A stretch of 36,241 bases of DNA from Alphaproteobacteria bacterium (lineage in GTDB: Bacteria > Pseudomonadota > Alphaproteobacteria > UBA8366 > GCA-2717185): contig JAJFJB010000499.1 of the NCBI GenBank assembly GCA_021774435.1, positions 1-36,241 on the forward strand. Direction: 5' to 3'. Below are positions 17,435-25,876 of this stretch, piece by piece; the first letter of the stretch is position 1, and every line of letters starts with the position of its first letter. A program made the position numbers and the translations under genes. The notes beneath the pieces are model-generated. The model did no database searches, was not told where the DNA came from, and saw only the letters and a program-made list of their open reading frames with translations.

Positions 17435-17457
17435 AAAAATTCGTTCGAGGACATTTG

Positions 17458-18123
17458 ATGACCAAAAGAACCGCATTGATCACCTGTGTGCAGCGTTATA
17501 TGGGGCAGGCCATTCAGGAAAAGTTCGAAGAAATCGGTGTCAATGTGGTAACCGGCGATGCGCCCATGACCACGCAAAAGGATTGCGAGGATTTGGTCGC
17601 CGGTGCGGGACAGATCGATATTCTGATCGCCAATTTGGCCGAACCGCCGATGACGGGGCCGGTGCAATCGATCGAGAATGCTGACTGGAACATTTTGTTC
17701 GATTCCCTCGTGCATCCCTTGATGTATCTCGTCAGAGCGGTCACGCCGCAAATGTTGGAAAGACAGTCGGGGAAAATTATCGCCGTCACCAGCGCGGCGC
17801 CATTGAAGGGCATTGCGAACAATGCCGCTTATTGCGCGGCGCGCGGCGCGCAGAACGGATTTATAAAGGCCGTTGGTCTGGAACTGGCGCGATCAAACAT
17901 CCACGTGAACGCGATTGCTCAGAACTACATCAATAACAACACCTATTACCCCGATGATTTGCTCGGCAACACGAAGTTTTTGGACCACGTAAAACGCAAT
18001 GTTCCGACGAACAAGGTTGGTGCGCCGGAGGAGACGGCGGAACTCGCGGCTTACCTCGCAAGCGAGCGGTGTAATCACATGGTTGGTCAGGTCGTTCCGC
18101 TCGCAGGGGGGTGGGTGACCTGA
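17458..18123 (+). CDS. Halohydrin dehalogenase (HHDH)-like SDR-superfamily protein
   Basis: At 221 residues it lacks the SDR cofactor glycine motif and instead has T9-x4-Y14-x-G16 (ITCVQRYMG), the halide/nucleophile-pocket motif T-x4-F/Y-x-G of halohydrin dehalogenases. The catalytic set is Ser112-x12-Tyr125-x3-Arg129 (TSAAPL, YCAAR), the Ser-Tyr-Arg triad of HHDHs rather than Ser-Tyr-Lys. The C-terminal part (IAQNYINNNTYYP, then VGQVVPLAGGW) resembles HheA/HheC as I remember them. The predicted reaction is reversible conversion of vicinal halohydrins to epoxides plus halide, cofactor-free. ATG 17458 has GAGG seven bases upstream; a TTG just before it is less likely. It is in an operon between a GMC oxidoreductase and a sulfatase. 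The subtype and substrate are unknown. Confidence 0.85.
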   Translation: MTKRTALITCVQRYMGQAIQEKFEEIGVNVVTGDAPMTTQKDCEDLVAGAGQIDILIANLAEPPMTGPVQSIENADWNILFDSLVHPLMYLVRAVTPQMLERQSGKIIAVTSAAPLKGIANNAAYCAARGAQNGFIKAVGLELARSNIHVNAIAQNYINNNTYYPDDLLGNTKFLDHVKRNVPTNKVGAPEETAELAAYLASERCNHMVGQVVPLAGGWVT

Positions 18124-18189
18124 GTTTGTGCGCTTGCCTTTTTTCCCGAGGTCTAACGGCAATCCTCGTCAATTTAGGAAATAGGCCTC

Positions 18190-19728
18190 ATGACAAAGCG
18201 ACCCAATATCCTGCTCATTACTTCCGACCAGCATCGGGCGGATTGTTTAGGCTTCGAGGGGAAACGCAAGGTACGAACGCCCTTCATCGACAGGCTGGCC
18301 AAACGCGGCACGCAATTCTCAGCGGCGATTACGCCGAATGTTATTTGTCAGCCGTCCCGCGCCTCGATCCTGACCGGGCTGCTGCCCTTGACCCATGGGG
18401 TCTACGATAACCATGTGAGTCTCGACCCTGGCTTTGGCAATGTGGGATGGGCGAAAGTGCTGGCCGATGCGGGCTATCGCAGCGGCTTTATCGGTAAGGG
18501 GCACTTTGGCGTTCATCCCGGTTACACACCTTACGGCGCGCCGGAGTCTCGTGAGGGCTCGGCCAATTTTCCGGATGACTGGAACGGACCTTACCTGGGC
18601 TTCGACCATACGCGCCTGATGATCCTGGGCCATTGGCATGAGCATTTACCGTGTGAAGAACCGCCGCGTGGTCAGCATTTCGAGCGCTGGTTCTGGAGCC
18701 ATGGCGAGCCGGGCGAGGCTTGGGATTTATGGCCGCAAAATTTAGGCGAAAAGCCAAGCGCGTCGCAGACCTGGAACTCCGCCTTGCCTGCGGCCTGGCA
18801 CTCCACGACCTGGGTGACGGACGAGGCGCGAAGCTTCATCGGTGAGCAATCGGATGACGCACCTTTCTGTCTTTGGGTGTCGTATCCCGATCCTCATCAC
18901 TCCTTCGATTGTCCGGAACCGTGGAGCCGGATGTACCACCGCGACGAAGTGGATATATCCACCACCCATGCTAGAGATCTCGACAAACGCCCTTGGTGGC
19001 ATCGGGCTGCGCTTGAGAAAGAACCGCTGGGCAAAACGGAGTGGCAACGGGTACTCCGGCGGGAGTACTCGCGGATCGAGCCGCAAACCGACCAGCAGTT
19101 GGCGGAGATGACGGCCAACTATTACGGGATGATCTCTTTTATCGATGAAGGTGTCGGCCGCATTATCGACGCGCTGCGCACGGTGGGGCTGGAGCAAAAC
19201 ACTCTGGTCATATTCACCTCCGACCATGGCGAACTGCTCGGCGATCACGGGCTCTATTTGAAAGGGCCAACCCATTACGAGTCGTTGTTGCGGGTCGGAT
19301 TGGTCATGGCCGGACCGGGCGTTGCAGCGGATAAGAACATCACGGAGCCGGTCTCAACCCTGGATCTGGCGCCGACGTTTTATGATTTCTCCGGTGTGTC
19401 CGGGTCCGCTGATATGCAAGGCAAGTCGCTGAAGCCCTTGTTGAGCGGCGCGACGGAGACGCGGGACTTTGCGTACAACGAGTGGAACATGCAGCCGAGC
19501 CGGGCCGGCATACCGCTGGAACTGCGGACAGTGCGGACCCGAACGGCGAAGCTGACCATCGACCAAATTTCCGGCGATGGCGAACTATACGATTTGGCGG
19601 AGGATCCACTGGAGATGGTCAATCGCTACAACGATCCCGGTAAGGCGGCGCTGCAACAGGAATTGCATGACATGATCCGCGCGCGGCCCGGCGGCATCAT
19701 GGCAGACTTGCCCGAGCATGAGGCATGA
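18190..19728 (+). CDS. Type I sulfatase (formylglycine-dependent, arylsulfatase/choline-sulfatase-like)
   Basis: This 512-residue alkaline-phosphatase-superfamily protein opens with NILLITSDQHRAD, whose Asp is a metal ligand. The sulfatase signature begins at Cys53 (CQPSRASILTG), the cysteine that is oxidised to formylglycine in the C/S-x-P-x-R motif. FTSDHGELLGDHG further on supplies more metal ligands. There is no signal peptide, so it should be cytoplasmic, like choline sulfatases and phosphonate monoester hydrolases. It hydrolyses a sulfate (or phosphonate) ester. AGG lies just upstream of ATG 18190, and the gene follows the HHDH-like gene by 66 bases. The maturase is not in the window. 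Confidence 0.92.
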   Translation: MTKRPNILLITSDQHRADCLGFEGKRKVRTPFIDRLAKRGTQFSAAITPNVICQPSRASILTGLLPLTHGVYDNHVSLDPGFGNVGWAKVLADAGYRSGFIGKGHFGVHPGYTPYGAPESREGSANFPDDWNGPYLGFDHTRLMILGHWHEHLPCEEPPRGQHFERWFWSHGEPGEAWDLWPQNLGEKPSASQTWNSALPAAWHSTTWVTDEARSFIGEQSDDAPFCLWVSYPDPHHSFDCPEPWSRMYHRDEVDISTTHARDLDKRPWWHRAALEKEPLGKTEWQRVLRREYSRIEPQTDQQLAEMTANYYGMISFIDEGVGRIIDALRTVGLEQNTLVIFTSDHGELLGDHGLYLKGPTHYESLLRVGLVMAGPGVAADKNITEPVSTLDLAPTFYDFSGVSGSADMQGKSLKPLLSGATETRDFAYNEWNMQPSRAGIPLELRTVRTRTAKLTIDQISGDGELYDLAEDPLEMVNRYNDPGKAALQQELHDMIRARPGGIMADLPEHEA

Positions 19729-19889
19729 GATCCGTCGCAGACTGCAAGTTTGATTCTCTTGATCACGGTTCGCGCAAACAAGTCACCGCGGGTTGAGGTC
19801 CGATAAAGGCCAGGCTCGACTATCGCAAGACCGGACCGACGAAGCGCCTCCCAGGTAATTGTTACAATTGCCGCAATGAACGTCGGGAA

Positions 19890-20819
19890 TTAGGAGAGAT
19901 AGTCTGCCAGGGCATCATACGATGCCTCGCGGGCTTTATCGTTGTGCGCAGCAACTTGAATACGCAGGTCCGTCGCGCCGGCTTTGGCGTATTCTGCCAG
20001 CCCATCCAGCACTTGCTGCCAGCTACCGATTAAGTGCAGATCGGCGGCGTCATCTAGGCCTTCATGCTTGGTGGCATTGGCATAGGAGGGGTTCGATTGG
20101 TAGTGGGCGGAGATTTCCCGGGCCAGAGCCTTCGCTCCCGCAATATCGTCGGTGACGCAGATTCGAACCAGCGCCATAATGCGCAGGCTGCTGCTTCGGT
20201 TGGCGCTCTCGGCGCCGGCTTGGAGATGCGGCAGTATATAAGACGATATGGTCCGCGGTCCGCACTGGCCGAGTGTCGTGCCCTGCAGTCGGCTGCCGGT
20301 AAACCGCAGCATCCGTGGGCCGAGCGCCGCCATCAGTATGGGCGTCGGCTGTGCGTCGATTCCAAGCTTGGTGTGCGCGGAAATTTGATCACCGTCCGTA
20401 TCCGTCTGCTCGCCCGCTAGCAACGGCTCCAACGCTTCCACGAATTCACGCGTATATGAGAATGGTTTGTCCCACGAGAGGCCGAGTACCTCCTCGGCAT
20501 GGCGCCTGGAGGCGGCACCGATCCCAAGGGTGAACCGACCGCCCAAGGCGTTCTGAGCTGTCCGCGCCAGTTGGGCGAGTCCAACTGGATGGCGGCCATA
20601 CAGGGGCACAACCGAAGTACCAACTTCACCAATGCCGGAAAAATCGCCGCCTATGCAGGCCAGTGCTAAAATAGGATCGACACCCATCGCGTGCGATATC
20701 CAGAAGCTATCGAAACCTGTTTTTTCAGCAAATCTGGCAGCATCGCGTGCCTCATCGATGGATGCCAGCGTCGTGCCACCCGCCAGTCCCCAGCGGATGC
20801 CAAAGCGATCATTCGTCAT
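19890..20819 (-). CDS. LLM-class (luciferase-like, probably F420- or FMN-dependent) oxidoreductase
   Basis: This 309-residue TIM-barrel flavoprotein belongs to the luciferase-like family, in a different subgroup from the one at 6327. Recognisable parts are GFDSFWISHAMGVDP near 35-50, GTSVVPLYGRHPVGLAQLA, and GGRFTLGIGAASRRH, the segment typical of F420-dependent members. The substrate cannot be told. GAGG nine bases before ATG 20819 supports the start. It is a single gene on the minus strand, convergent with the sulfatase, with 161 bases between them holding only a weak inverted repeat (ggtaattg...caattgcc, about 19855-19873). Confidence 0.88.
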   Translation of the reverse strand: MTNDRFGIRWGLAGGTTLASIDEARDAARFAEKTGFDSFWISHAMGVDPILALACIGGDFSGIGEVGTSVVPLYGRHPVGLAQLARTAQNALGGRFTLGIGAASRRHAEEVLGLSWDKPFSYTREFVEALEPLLAGEQTDTDGDQISAHTKLGIDAQPTPILMAALGPRMLRFTGSRLQGTTLGQCGPRTISSYILPHLQAGAESANRSSSLRIMALVRICVTDDIAGAKALAREISAHYQSNPSYANATKHEGLDDAADLHLIGSWQQVLDGLAEYAKAGATDLRIQVAAHNDKAREASYDALADYLS

Positions 20820-21078
20820 GTTTCAAAACCTCTATCTGTATAGCCCTGAGTTGCCCCATCACGGGCGCAGCAGGTATTTAGGCACCTAAGCCGGTTGCCA
20901 CCTCGAATATCCGATCCGGGCTGTTTCCGTAATCAATAATATAACGGTTTCCCCGTGTTCGCACGACACAGCGATTTGGCCGCCCTTCGGCTTAAGGACG
21001 CCAAATGACAAACTGGTAACCATTGATGCGGTTGGATATTCGCGCCTTATAGGGCCATGCAAGTCTAAATAGCCTGCG

Positions 21079-21609
21079 CTAGTCGGCTAGTCTGCGACGC
21101 ATTGCTTCCTGCCAGTCGGCATAGGGACCGAATTCGGGCTCTTCCTGAAAATCCTCCCGCGTCTTGTCCAGCAATGTCTTGTCATCAAGATCGATGTCAG
21201 TCGGCTTGCCCTGCGGCTGGCTGACGTGAAAGGGGGTGTCGACGAAACACTCGACGCCATTGCCTTCAGGATCGGCAAAGTAGAGCGACCAGGCATTACC
21301 GTGTGAAAGCTCTCGGCCAATCTCAATGCCTTCTGAAGTCAGGCGCTTTTTTAGTGCCCGCAGATCACCCAATGACTCCATGCGAAAGGCGACATGACCC
21401 AAATTGCGCCCGCCATCGCTGTCCTTCAGCGTGCCTGCCAGAGCGATCTGATGATGGTTGTCGGGATCCTGGCTCATGAACACAGCTTCGGTATCGCCTC
21501 TGATATGACCCCTGTCCGTTACGTGAAAGCCCAAGATATCGGTATAGAAAGGCACGACTTTGTTAAGGTCGGCGACGTTGATGAAGGCGTGCGAAAGCTT
21601 CAAACCCAT
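21079..21609 (-). CDS. VOC-family (glyoxalase/extradiol dioxygenase-like) metalloprotein
   Basis: This 176-residue vicinal-oxygen-chelate protein starts MGLKLSHAFINV, with AGGAG eight bases upstream of ATG 21609, a much better start than the longer open frame. Likely metal ligands are the His of LSHAFINV, the His of LGHVAFRM and the Glu of NGVECFVD, matching the His-His-Glu set of extradiol dioxygenases and other VOC enzymes. The C-terminal 40 residues after FHVSQP are acidic and outside the core fold. It could be a catechol-type dioxygenase, a lactoylglutathione-like isomerase or a thiol transferase; the length and DPEGNGVE signature fit catechol 2,3-dioxygenase-like proteins. Confidence 0.85.
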   Translation of the reverse strand: MGLKLSHAFINVADLNKVVPFYTDILGFHVTDRGHIRGDTEAVFMSQDPDNHHQIALAGTLKDSDGGRNLGHVAFRMESLGDLRALKKRLTSEGIEIGRELSHGNAWSLYFADPEGNGVECFVDTPFHVSQPQGKPTDIDLDDKTLLDKTREDFQEEPEFGPYADWQEAMRRRLAD

Positions 21610-21860
21610 AACATACACTCCTTTGCTATCGGCGGTGTTCCATCTCCCGATATCACGGAACGACGCCGAACCGCAAGCAGCGCCAATTTTCGTAAGCGCA
21701 GTCACAAATCAACGAATATTGCGCAGAGGACGGCATTTGATAACGAAGCGGACACGCCCACTAAATGTCCGATGTCGAGGAAATTTTGGATGCCTGTCAT
21801 TCAACGTCGCAACGGGGGCCTTGCCATACCCGTCGCCGGAAACGGGACAATGTTGGTCTG

Positions 21861-22625
21861 CTAATGACCCAAATATGTGCCGCCGTTGACATGGATGCAT
21901 TGCCCCGTGATATAGCCGCCCTGGGGACCTACCAGATGCCGGACCATGCCCGCTATCTCATCCACCGTTCCGGACCGGCCCAGTGGGATGCGATCAAGGG
22001 AACCAGGTGACCGCGCGCCGGCGGCGGCTCCGCGCCTTGTATCGATGGCGCCGGGCGCGACGACGTTGGCGGTAATGTTATCCGTGGCAAGCTCCATAGC
22101 CAGGCCGCGAACAAACCCTTCCAATCCGGCTTTGGAGGCATTGACGTGGGCCCGTTCCTTGGCGCCGATATGGTGGGAAATGCCGCTCATGGCGACAAAA
22201 GCGCCGCCGCCGCGCGCCTGCATATGAGGTACTGCGTGGTTTGCCAACAAAAAGGCCCCGTCCAGCGCGACGGACAAAATTTCTCGCCATTCAGCAAAGC
22301 TCATTTCCACAAATGGCGTTTGGCGACGCAGACCGGCATTGCTGATCACCATGTCGATCCCACCGACTTCTGCCGCCAAGCGCGCGATCATCTCCCGCAC
22401 CGCGCCTTCATCCGAAATGTCCGCGAGGTGGCTCAGGGCCCTCCCGCCAGCTTCATTGATTTCGTCCGCGACGGTTTCGATGGCGTCAAGATTGCCTCTG
22501 CCGTTGACCATCACAAAGGCACCGTCCTCGGCCAGGCCGTGTGCAATGGCGCGGCCAATGTTCTGCCCCGCGCCGGTCACCAGTGCGACTTTGCCCACCA
22601 GTGGCTTTGAATTTTGAACCGTCAT
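21861..22625 (-). CDS. SDR-family oxidoreductase with Tyr replaced in the active site
   Basis: This 254-residue SDR was started at ATG 22625 because GGGAGG lies eight bases upstream and the first residues then run into VGKVALVTGAGQNIG (cofactor motif 17-24). SNAG (95-98) replaces NNAG. In the active site the family Tyr is absent: residues 160-165 read HVNASK, giving Val161 at the Tyr position with Lys165 kept, and Ser in the VAMSGISHH segment. A neighbouring His160 could take the acid/base role, as I recall for a subgroup of SDRs with a similar sequence. The C-terminal GGYITGQCIHVNGGTYLGH is standard. It is transcribed in the same direction as the VOC gene but 251 bases upstream of it. Confidence 0.9.
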   Translation of the reverse strand: MTVQNSKPLVGKVALVTGAGQNIGRAIAHGLAEDGAFVMVNGRGNLDAIETVADEINEAGGRALSHLADISDEGAVREMIARLAAEVGGIDMVISNAGLRRQTPFVEMSFAEWREILSVALDGAFLLANHAVPHMQARGGGAFVAMSGISHHIGAKERAHVNASKAGLEGFVRGLAMELATDNITANVVAPGAIDTRRGAAAGARSPGSLDRIPLGRSGTVDEIAGMVRHLVGPQGGYITGQCIHVNGGTYLGH

Positions 22626-23086
22626 GCCGGCATCCTCCCTTGTAACCGTCCGGTGTATCTGATCTGCCGCTAGACGGATGATCCTTTTACCTTGGGGCTT
22701 TAACGTATCGCTAGCGTCCTGGCCGTGAAATTCAAAAGAGTGAATCACACTAGGGATAGAGTTCTTTGAGTTTTAAAGGGCCTCGTTCGAGCCAGCGGCG
22801 ACGCTTCCCCATTCGCGTTGGCGGGTACTTTAAGAACAATTCCAAGTCGGTTTCAACATCCGTACGTAGAATCCCTATTGGGGAGATATCTAACTTATGC
22901 CGCAAATTTGATCGTGGAAGTATAGCCATCAATCGGTGATGCCGACTTGTCGGCCATCGAGAGTGTCGCTGAACTTAATGGTGAAGCGAATGAAAACTAA
23001 AAATAAACGCTAAGCTTGCCTGTGATTTCCTGTTGCGGTGGAAAGCCCCTCCCCAACCGTAGCAGGAATTTTTTCCAGTATTTCGG
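22626..23086. other. Gene-free stretch, nothing recognised
   Basis: These 461 bases between the SDR start and the hydrolase remnant show no convincing gene. A 60-codon minus-strand frame at 22750-22932 has no family resemblance and no ribosome site. The region close to 22626 should hold the promoter of the SDR gene. Part of the stretch may be decayed sequence belonging to the neighbouring pseudogene. Confidence 0.4.
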
Positions 23087-23360
23087 CTACTGCAACGATT
23101 TGCCGCCAAGAAACGCCATTACCGGAGGCAGGATGCGCCCAGCTTCCCGGAATGTCGCGGAGTGGTCAGTTCCTGGGAGGGAGACGAACTCGCTGGTGGC
23201 AATTTGATCCGACGCCTCTCGCGCTTTCTCGTAGGATGGGGCATCTTCTCCGCAGTAAATCAGGCATGGCTTCTTCCCTCCGGAAATAAGGTCTTTTGAG
23301 GCCCACTAGACCCAACCGTCTCCACTCTTATAGTAGGGAAAGCCATTTTTGAACCTGAGA
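23087..23360 (-). pseudogene. Remnant of an alpha/beta-hydrolase (C-terminal part, in-frame TAG)
   Basis: Read on the minus strand, this stretch encodes GSKNGFPYYKSGDGWV, then an in-frame TAG at about 23310-23312, then WASKDLISGGKKPCLIYCGE with a continuing frame to FVSLPGTDHSATF and LPPVMAFLGGKSLQ before its own TAG at 23087. The pattern PCLIYCGEDAP (the strand bearing the acidic residue) and LPGTDHSATF (the catalytic His) is the C-terminal third of an alpha/beta-hydrolase. The N-terminal two thirds are missing, and their place is taken by the plus-strand monooxygenase gene that starts at 23371. The preserved C-terminus suggests recent loss, probably through the rearrangement that brought in the neighbour. 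Confidence 0.6.
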
Positions 23361-23370
23361 GTATCACCAT

Positions 23371-25257
23371 ATGACTGCGCCGATCCGCACCGATCCCAAG
23401 ACGGGCTTGAAACTCTTCAATACGCGCGCCGCCAAGGCGAACGACAGAATATCCGGCAAAGGCTACTCGACCCTTGACGACGAAGCACTGAAGACACTGC
23501 CACCTCCGCCGCCGGGTGCCGTGTTTAACGCCGAAGAACAGGCGAAATACCGCGAATTCAAGGAAACGCGTGTCGGTGCCGCCGATTACATGTCCATGGA
23601 AGGCGAATTCAGCAAATATCTCGAGGATGTTTACTCCGAACCCCCGATCGAGCGTGAAGCCCTTGGCGATGAATGTGAAATCCTCGTGGTGGGAGCCGGT
23701 TTCGCGGGTTTGTTGCTGTGGTACAAGCTTCAGAAGGAAGGCTTCACGGATGTTCGTTTCTGCGAGCGTGGCGGCGAGGTCGGAGGCACCTGGTATTGGA
23801 ACCGTTATCCCGGAATTGCCTGCGACGTTGAATCCTACAGCTATCTGCCGCTTTTGGAGGAGATGGAGTATTTCCCGACGATGAAGTTCGCGTCGGGCTT
23901 CGAAATCTTGGAATATTGCCAGAAGATTGCGGAGAAGTATGGCTTCTACGACCGTTGCCTATTTCACACCACGGTCGGTGAGACCGCGTGGGATGAAGAA
24001 ACCGGCCGCTGGACGGTAACCACGGACCGGGGCGACAAGATGCGAGCCCGCTATGTCATCCTCGCAAATGGCATCCTTACGACGCCCCGTCTGGCCCGGA
24101 TCGACGGTATGGAAACCTACCAGGGCGAGTCCTTCCATACCTCGCGTTGGGACTACAATGTCGATTTGAAAGACAAGAGGGTTGGCATCATCGGGTCGGG
24201 CGCGACCGCGGTGCAGGTGGTCCCTGAAATCGCGAAAATCGTTAAAGAACTTTACGTTTTCCAGCGCACGCCATCCTCCATCGACGTCCGCGATCAGCGC
24301 GAGACGACGCCGGAGGAAATAGAGGCGTGGAAAAAAGAGCCAAATTGGTCGGTTAAGCGTCGGGAGCGGCTTGCGACGATTTCGTCCGGCCGGACCGCGC
24401 TTAAGGGGAATGACGACTTCCTGTCGGGCAAAGTCACGGATTTCAAAGAACGCAAAAAGCATACGACCGTGCTGACACCCGAAGAGCTAATGAAAAGGCA
24501 GCTGAACACCAACTTCCGCATCATGGAACAGATCCGGGCCCGCGTGGACGCGACCGTTCAGGATCCGAAAGCCGCGTCGGCGCTGAAGCCCTATTATCCT
24601 TATGGCTGCAAACGCCCAGCATTTCACGATGAGTTCCTGCCGACCTTCAATCTGCCGCATGTCACGCTCGTTGATACCGCGCCGCTCGGTGTCAGTAAGA
24701 TCAACACGAAGGGTGTCGTCCATGACGGTAAGGAATACCCACTTGACGTACTGATTTACGCGACCGGTTTTCAATGGATGGCGACAGCGACGTTCGAAAT
24801 GATTATCGGTCGCGACGGCCGAACCTTACGGCAGAAATGGCAGGAAGAAGGGACGAAAACCTTCCTGGGTCTTCATAGTCACGGGTTTCCGAACCTGCTG
24901 ATCATGTCGGGCCCGCAAGGCGGTGGCGGACAGTTCAACTTCACGCGTGGCATCGAATCCCATACCGATTATGTCGTCTGGATGATGAAAACATTGCGGG
25001 AGCGCGGGGGCGGTATCGTTGATATCAACAAGGCGCCAGAAGTCGAATATGCCGAGCATTGCCGACAGGTTGATATCAACACCCAGCCGTTCCGGGATTG
25101 CGTTTCCTATTACAACGGGGAAGGCAAGGCTGAGCCAGGCAGTCTGGCCTATTATGGCGGGCCGCAAAAATGGCACGAGCTTCGCGTTGCGGCGCAGGCG
25201 TCGATGGAGCCCTATGTCTTCAGCCCCGTACCGGAGACGGTCAGCAAGGCGTCGTAG
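23371..25257 (+). CDS. Baeyer-Villiger-type flavin monooxygenase
   Basis: This 628-residue class B flavoprotein monooxygenase has GAGFAG (108-113) for FAD and GSGATA (275-280) for NADPH. The Baeyer-Villiger fingerprint F-x-G-x3-H-x3-W-[PD] is at 250-261 with Tyr in the first position (YQGESFHTSRWD). GGTWYWNRYPGIACDVES is the usual block after the first strand. About 100 residues precede the first Rossmann strand, a longer extension than in cyclohexanone monooxygenase and more like the long-N-terminal BVMO group. It should insert oxygen next to a ketone, giving an ester or lactone with NADPH and O2. A weak GAGAG lies upstream of ATG 23371. It converges on nnrU-like gene 25279. Confidence 0.92.
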   Translation: MTAPIRTDPKTGLKLFNTRAAKANDRISGKGYSTLDDEALKTLPPPPPGAVFNAEEQAKYREFKETRVGAADYMSMEGEFSKYLEDVYSEPPIEREALGDECEILVVGAGFAGLLLWYKLQKEGFTDVRFCERGGEVGGTWYWNRYPGIACDVESYSYLPLLEEMEYFPTMKFASGFEILEYCQKIAEKYGFYDRCLFHTTVGETAWDEETGRWTVTTDRGDKMRARYVILANGILTTPRLARIDGMETYQGESFHTSRWDYNVDLKDKRVGIIGSGATAVQVVPEIAKIVKELYVFQRTPSSIDVRDQRETTPEEIEAWKKEPNWSVKRRERLATISSGRTALKGNDDFLSGKVTDFKERKKHTTVLTPEELMKRQLNTNFRIMEQIRARVDATVQDPKAASALKPYYPYGCKRPAFHDEFLPTFNLPHVTLVDTAPLGVSKINTKGVVHDGKEYPLDVLIYATGFQWMATATFEMIIGRDGRTLRQKWQEEGTKTFLGLHSHGFPNLLIMSGPQGGGGQFNFTRGIESHTDYVVWMMKTLRERGGGIVDINKAPEVEYAEHCRQVDINTQPFRDCVSYYNGEGKAEPGSLAYYGGPQKWHELRVAAQASMEPYVFSPVPETVSKAS

Positions 25258-25278
25258 GGAAGGGAACCACTCGCTCGG

Positions 25279-25833
25279 TCATTCGAGTATCGCAAGGACC
25301 GCGAAACCGAACCAGTAGTGGATGCCGACGATGGCGGCATAGAGAATTAGGGCTATTACCGCGAGCTTCAGGTCCTTGCTTATTGGGCCTGGGGCCGGTG
25401 GCGTCCAAGGCCCTTCGGCACGATTAATGACCAGCATTTCGGCGACCGCCCAAAGGCCGAGCCCGCCGAACAGCACAAGCGATGCGGCATCGCCATTTAC
25501 CAGCAGATGGGCGACGGCCCAAACGGCAACGCCCATGAGCATGGGGTGTCGTATTTTGGCTGCGGCGATGCCACGGGCCCGGCCCGCATCCATGAGGAAG
25601 ATGGCCGGCAACATCAGCAGATTGTTCAGGTGAATTACCCATTCTGGCAACGTGTAGAGCTGAATGTATTCGGCCGAACGATAGCCGGTCACCATCATGA
25701 TGAGACCCATAACAATCAGGACGGCGACCAGACCCCGTCCGGGATTGCCCAACGCGGCACGTTGCGCGGGTAAGATCCGCTTGAAGAAATGCGCGGCTGT
25801 CCACAACAGCAATCCGAATATCAGCCAAGTCAT
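25279..25833 (-). CDS. NnrU family integral membrane protein
   Basis: This 184-residue protein has five to six hydrophobic segments. The opening WLIFGLLLWTAAHFFKR and the middle IRHPMLMGVAVWAVAHLLVNGD are the conserved blocks of the NnrU family (Pfam NnrU), first described near denitrification genes and structurally akin to isoprenylcysteine methyltransferase-like membrane proteins. The biochemical role of most members is unknown. AAGGG before ATG 25833 supports the start. It lies 43 bases downstream of the TauD-type dioxygenase gene on the same strand and is probably co-transcribed; no denitrification gene is nearby. Confidence 0.88.
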   Translation of the reverse strand: MTWLIFGLLLWTAAHFFKRILPAQRAALGNPGRGLVAVLIVMGLIMMVTGYRSAEYIQLYTLPEWVIHLNNLLMLPAIFLMDAGRARGIAAAKIRHPMLMGVAVWAVAHLLVNGDAASLVLFGGLGLWAVAEMLVINRAEGPWTPPAPGPISKDLKLAVIALILYAAIVGIHYWFGFAVLAILE

Positions 25834-25876
25834 GTCAGGCCCTTTGTGTGAGGTTTCCCTTGATGTGCCGCTGTCG

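Noticed and set aside
19855..19873. Inverted repeat between sulfatase and LLM genes as a terminator
   Set aside because: The stem is short, has a mismatch and is not followed by a T run, so a terminator call is not supported.
21610..21860. Possible small genes between the VOC and SDR genes
   Set aside because: Frames here give low-complexity Arg-rich translations with no ribosome site; it is better read as the intergenic and promoter region of the VOC gene.
22750..22932. 60-residue minus-strand protein
   Set aside because: No ribosome site, no recognisable motif, and no support from neighbours.
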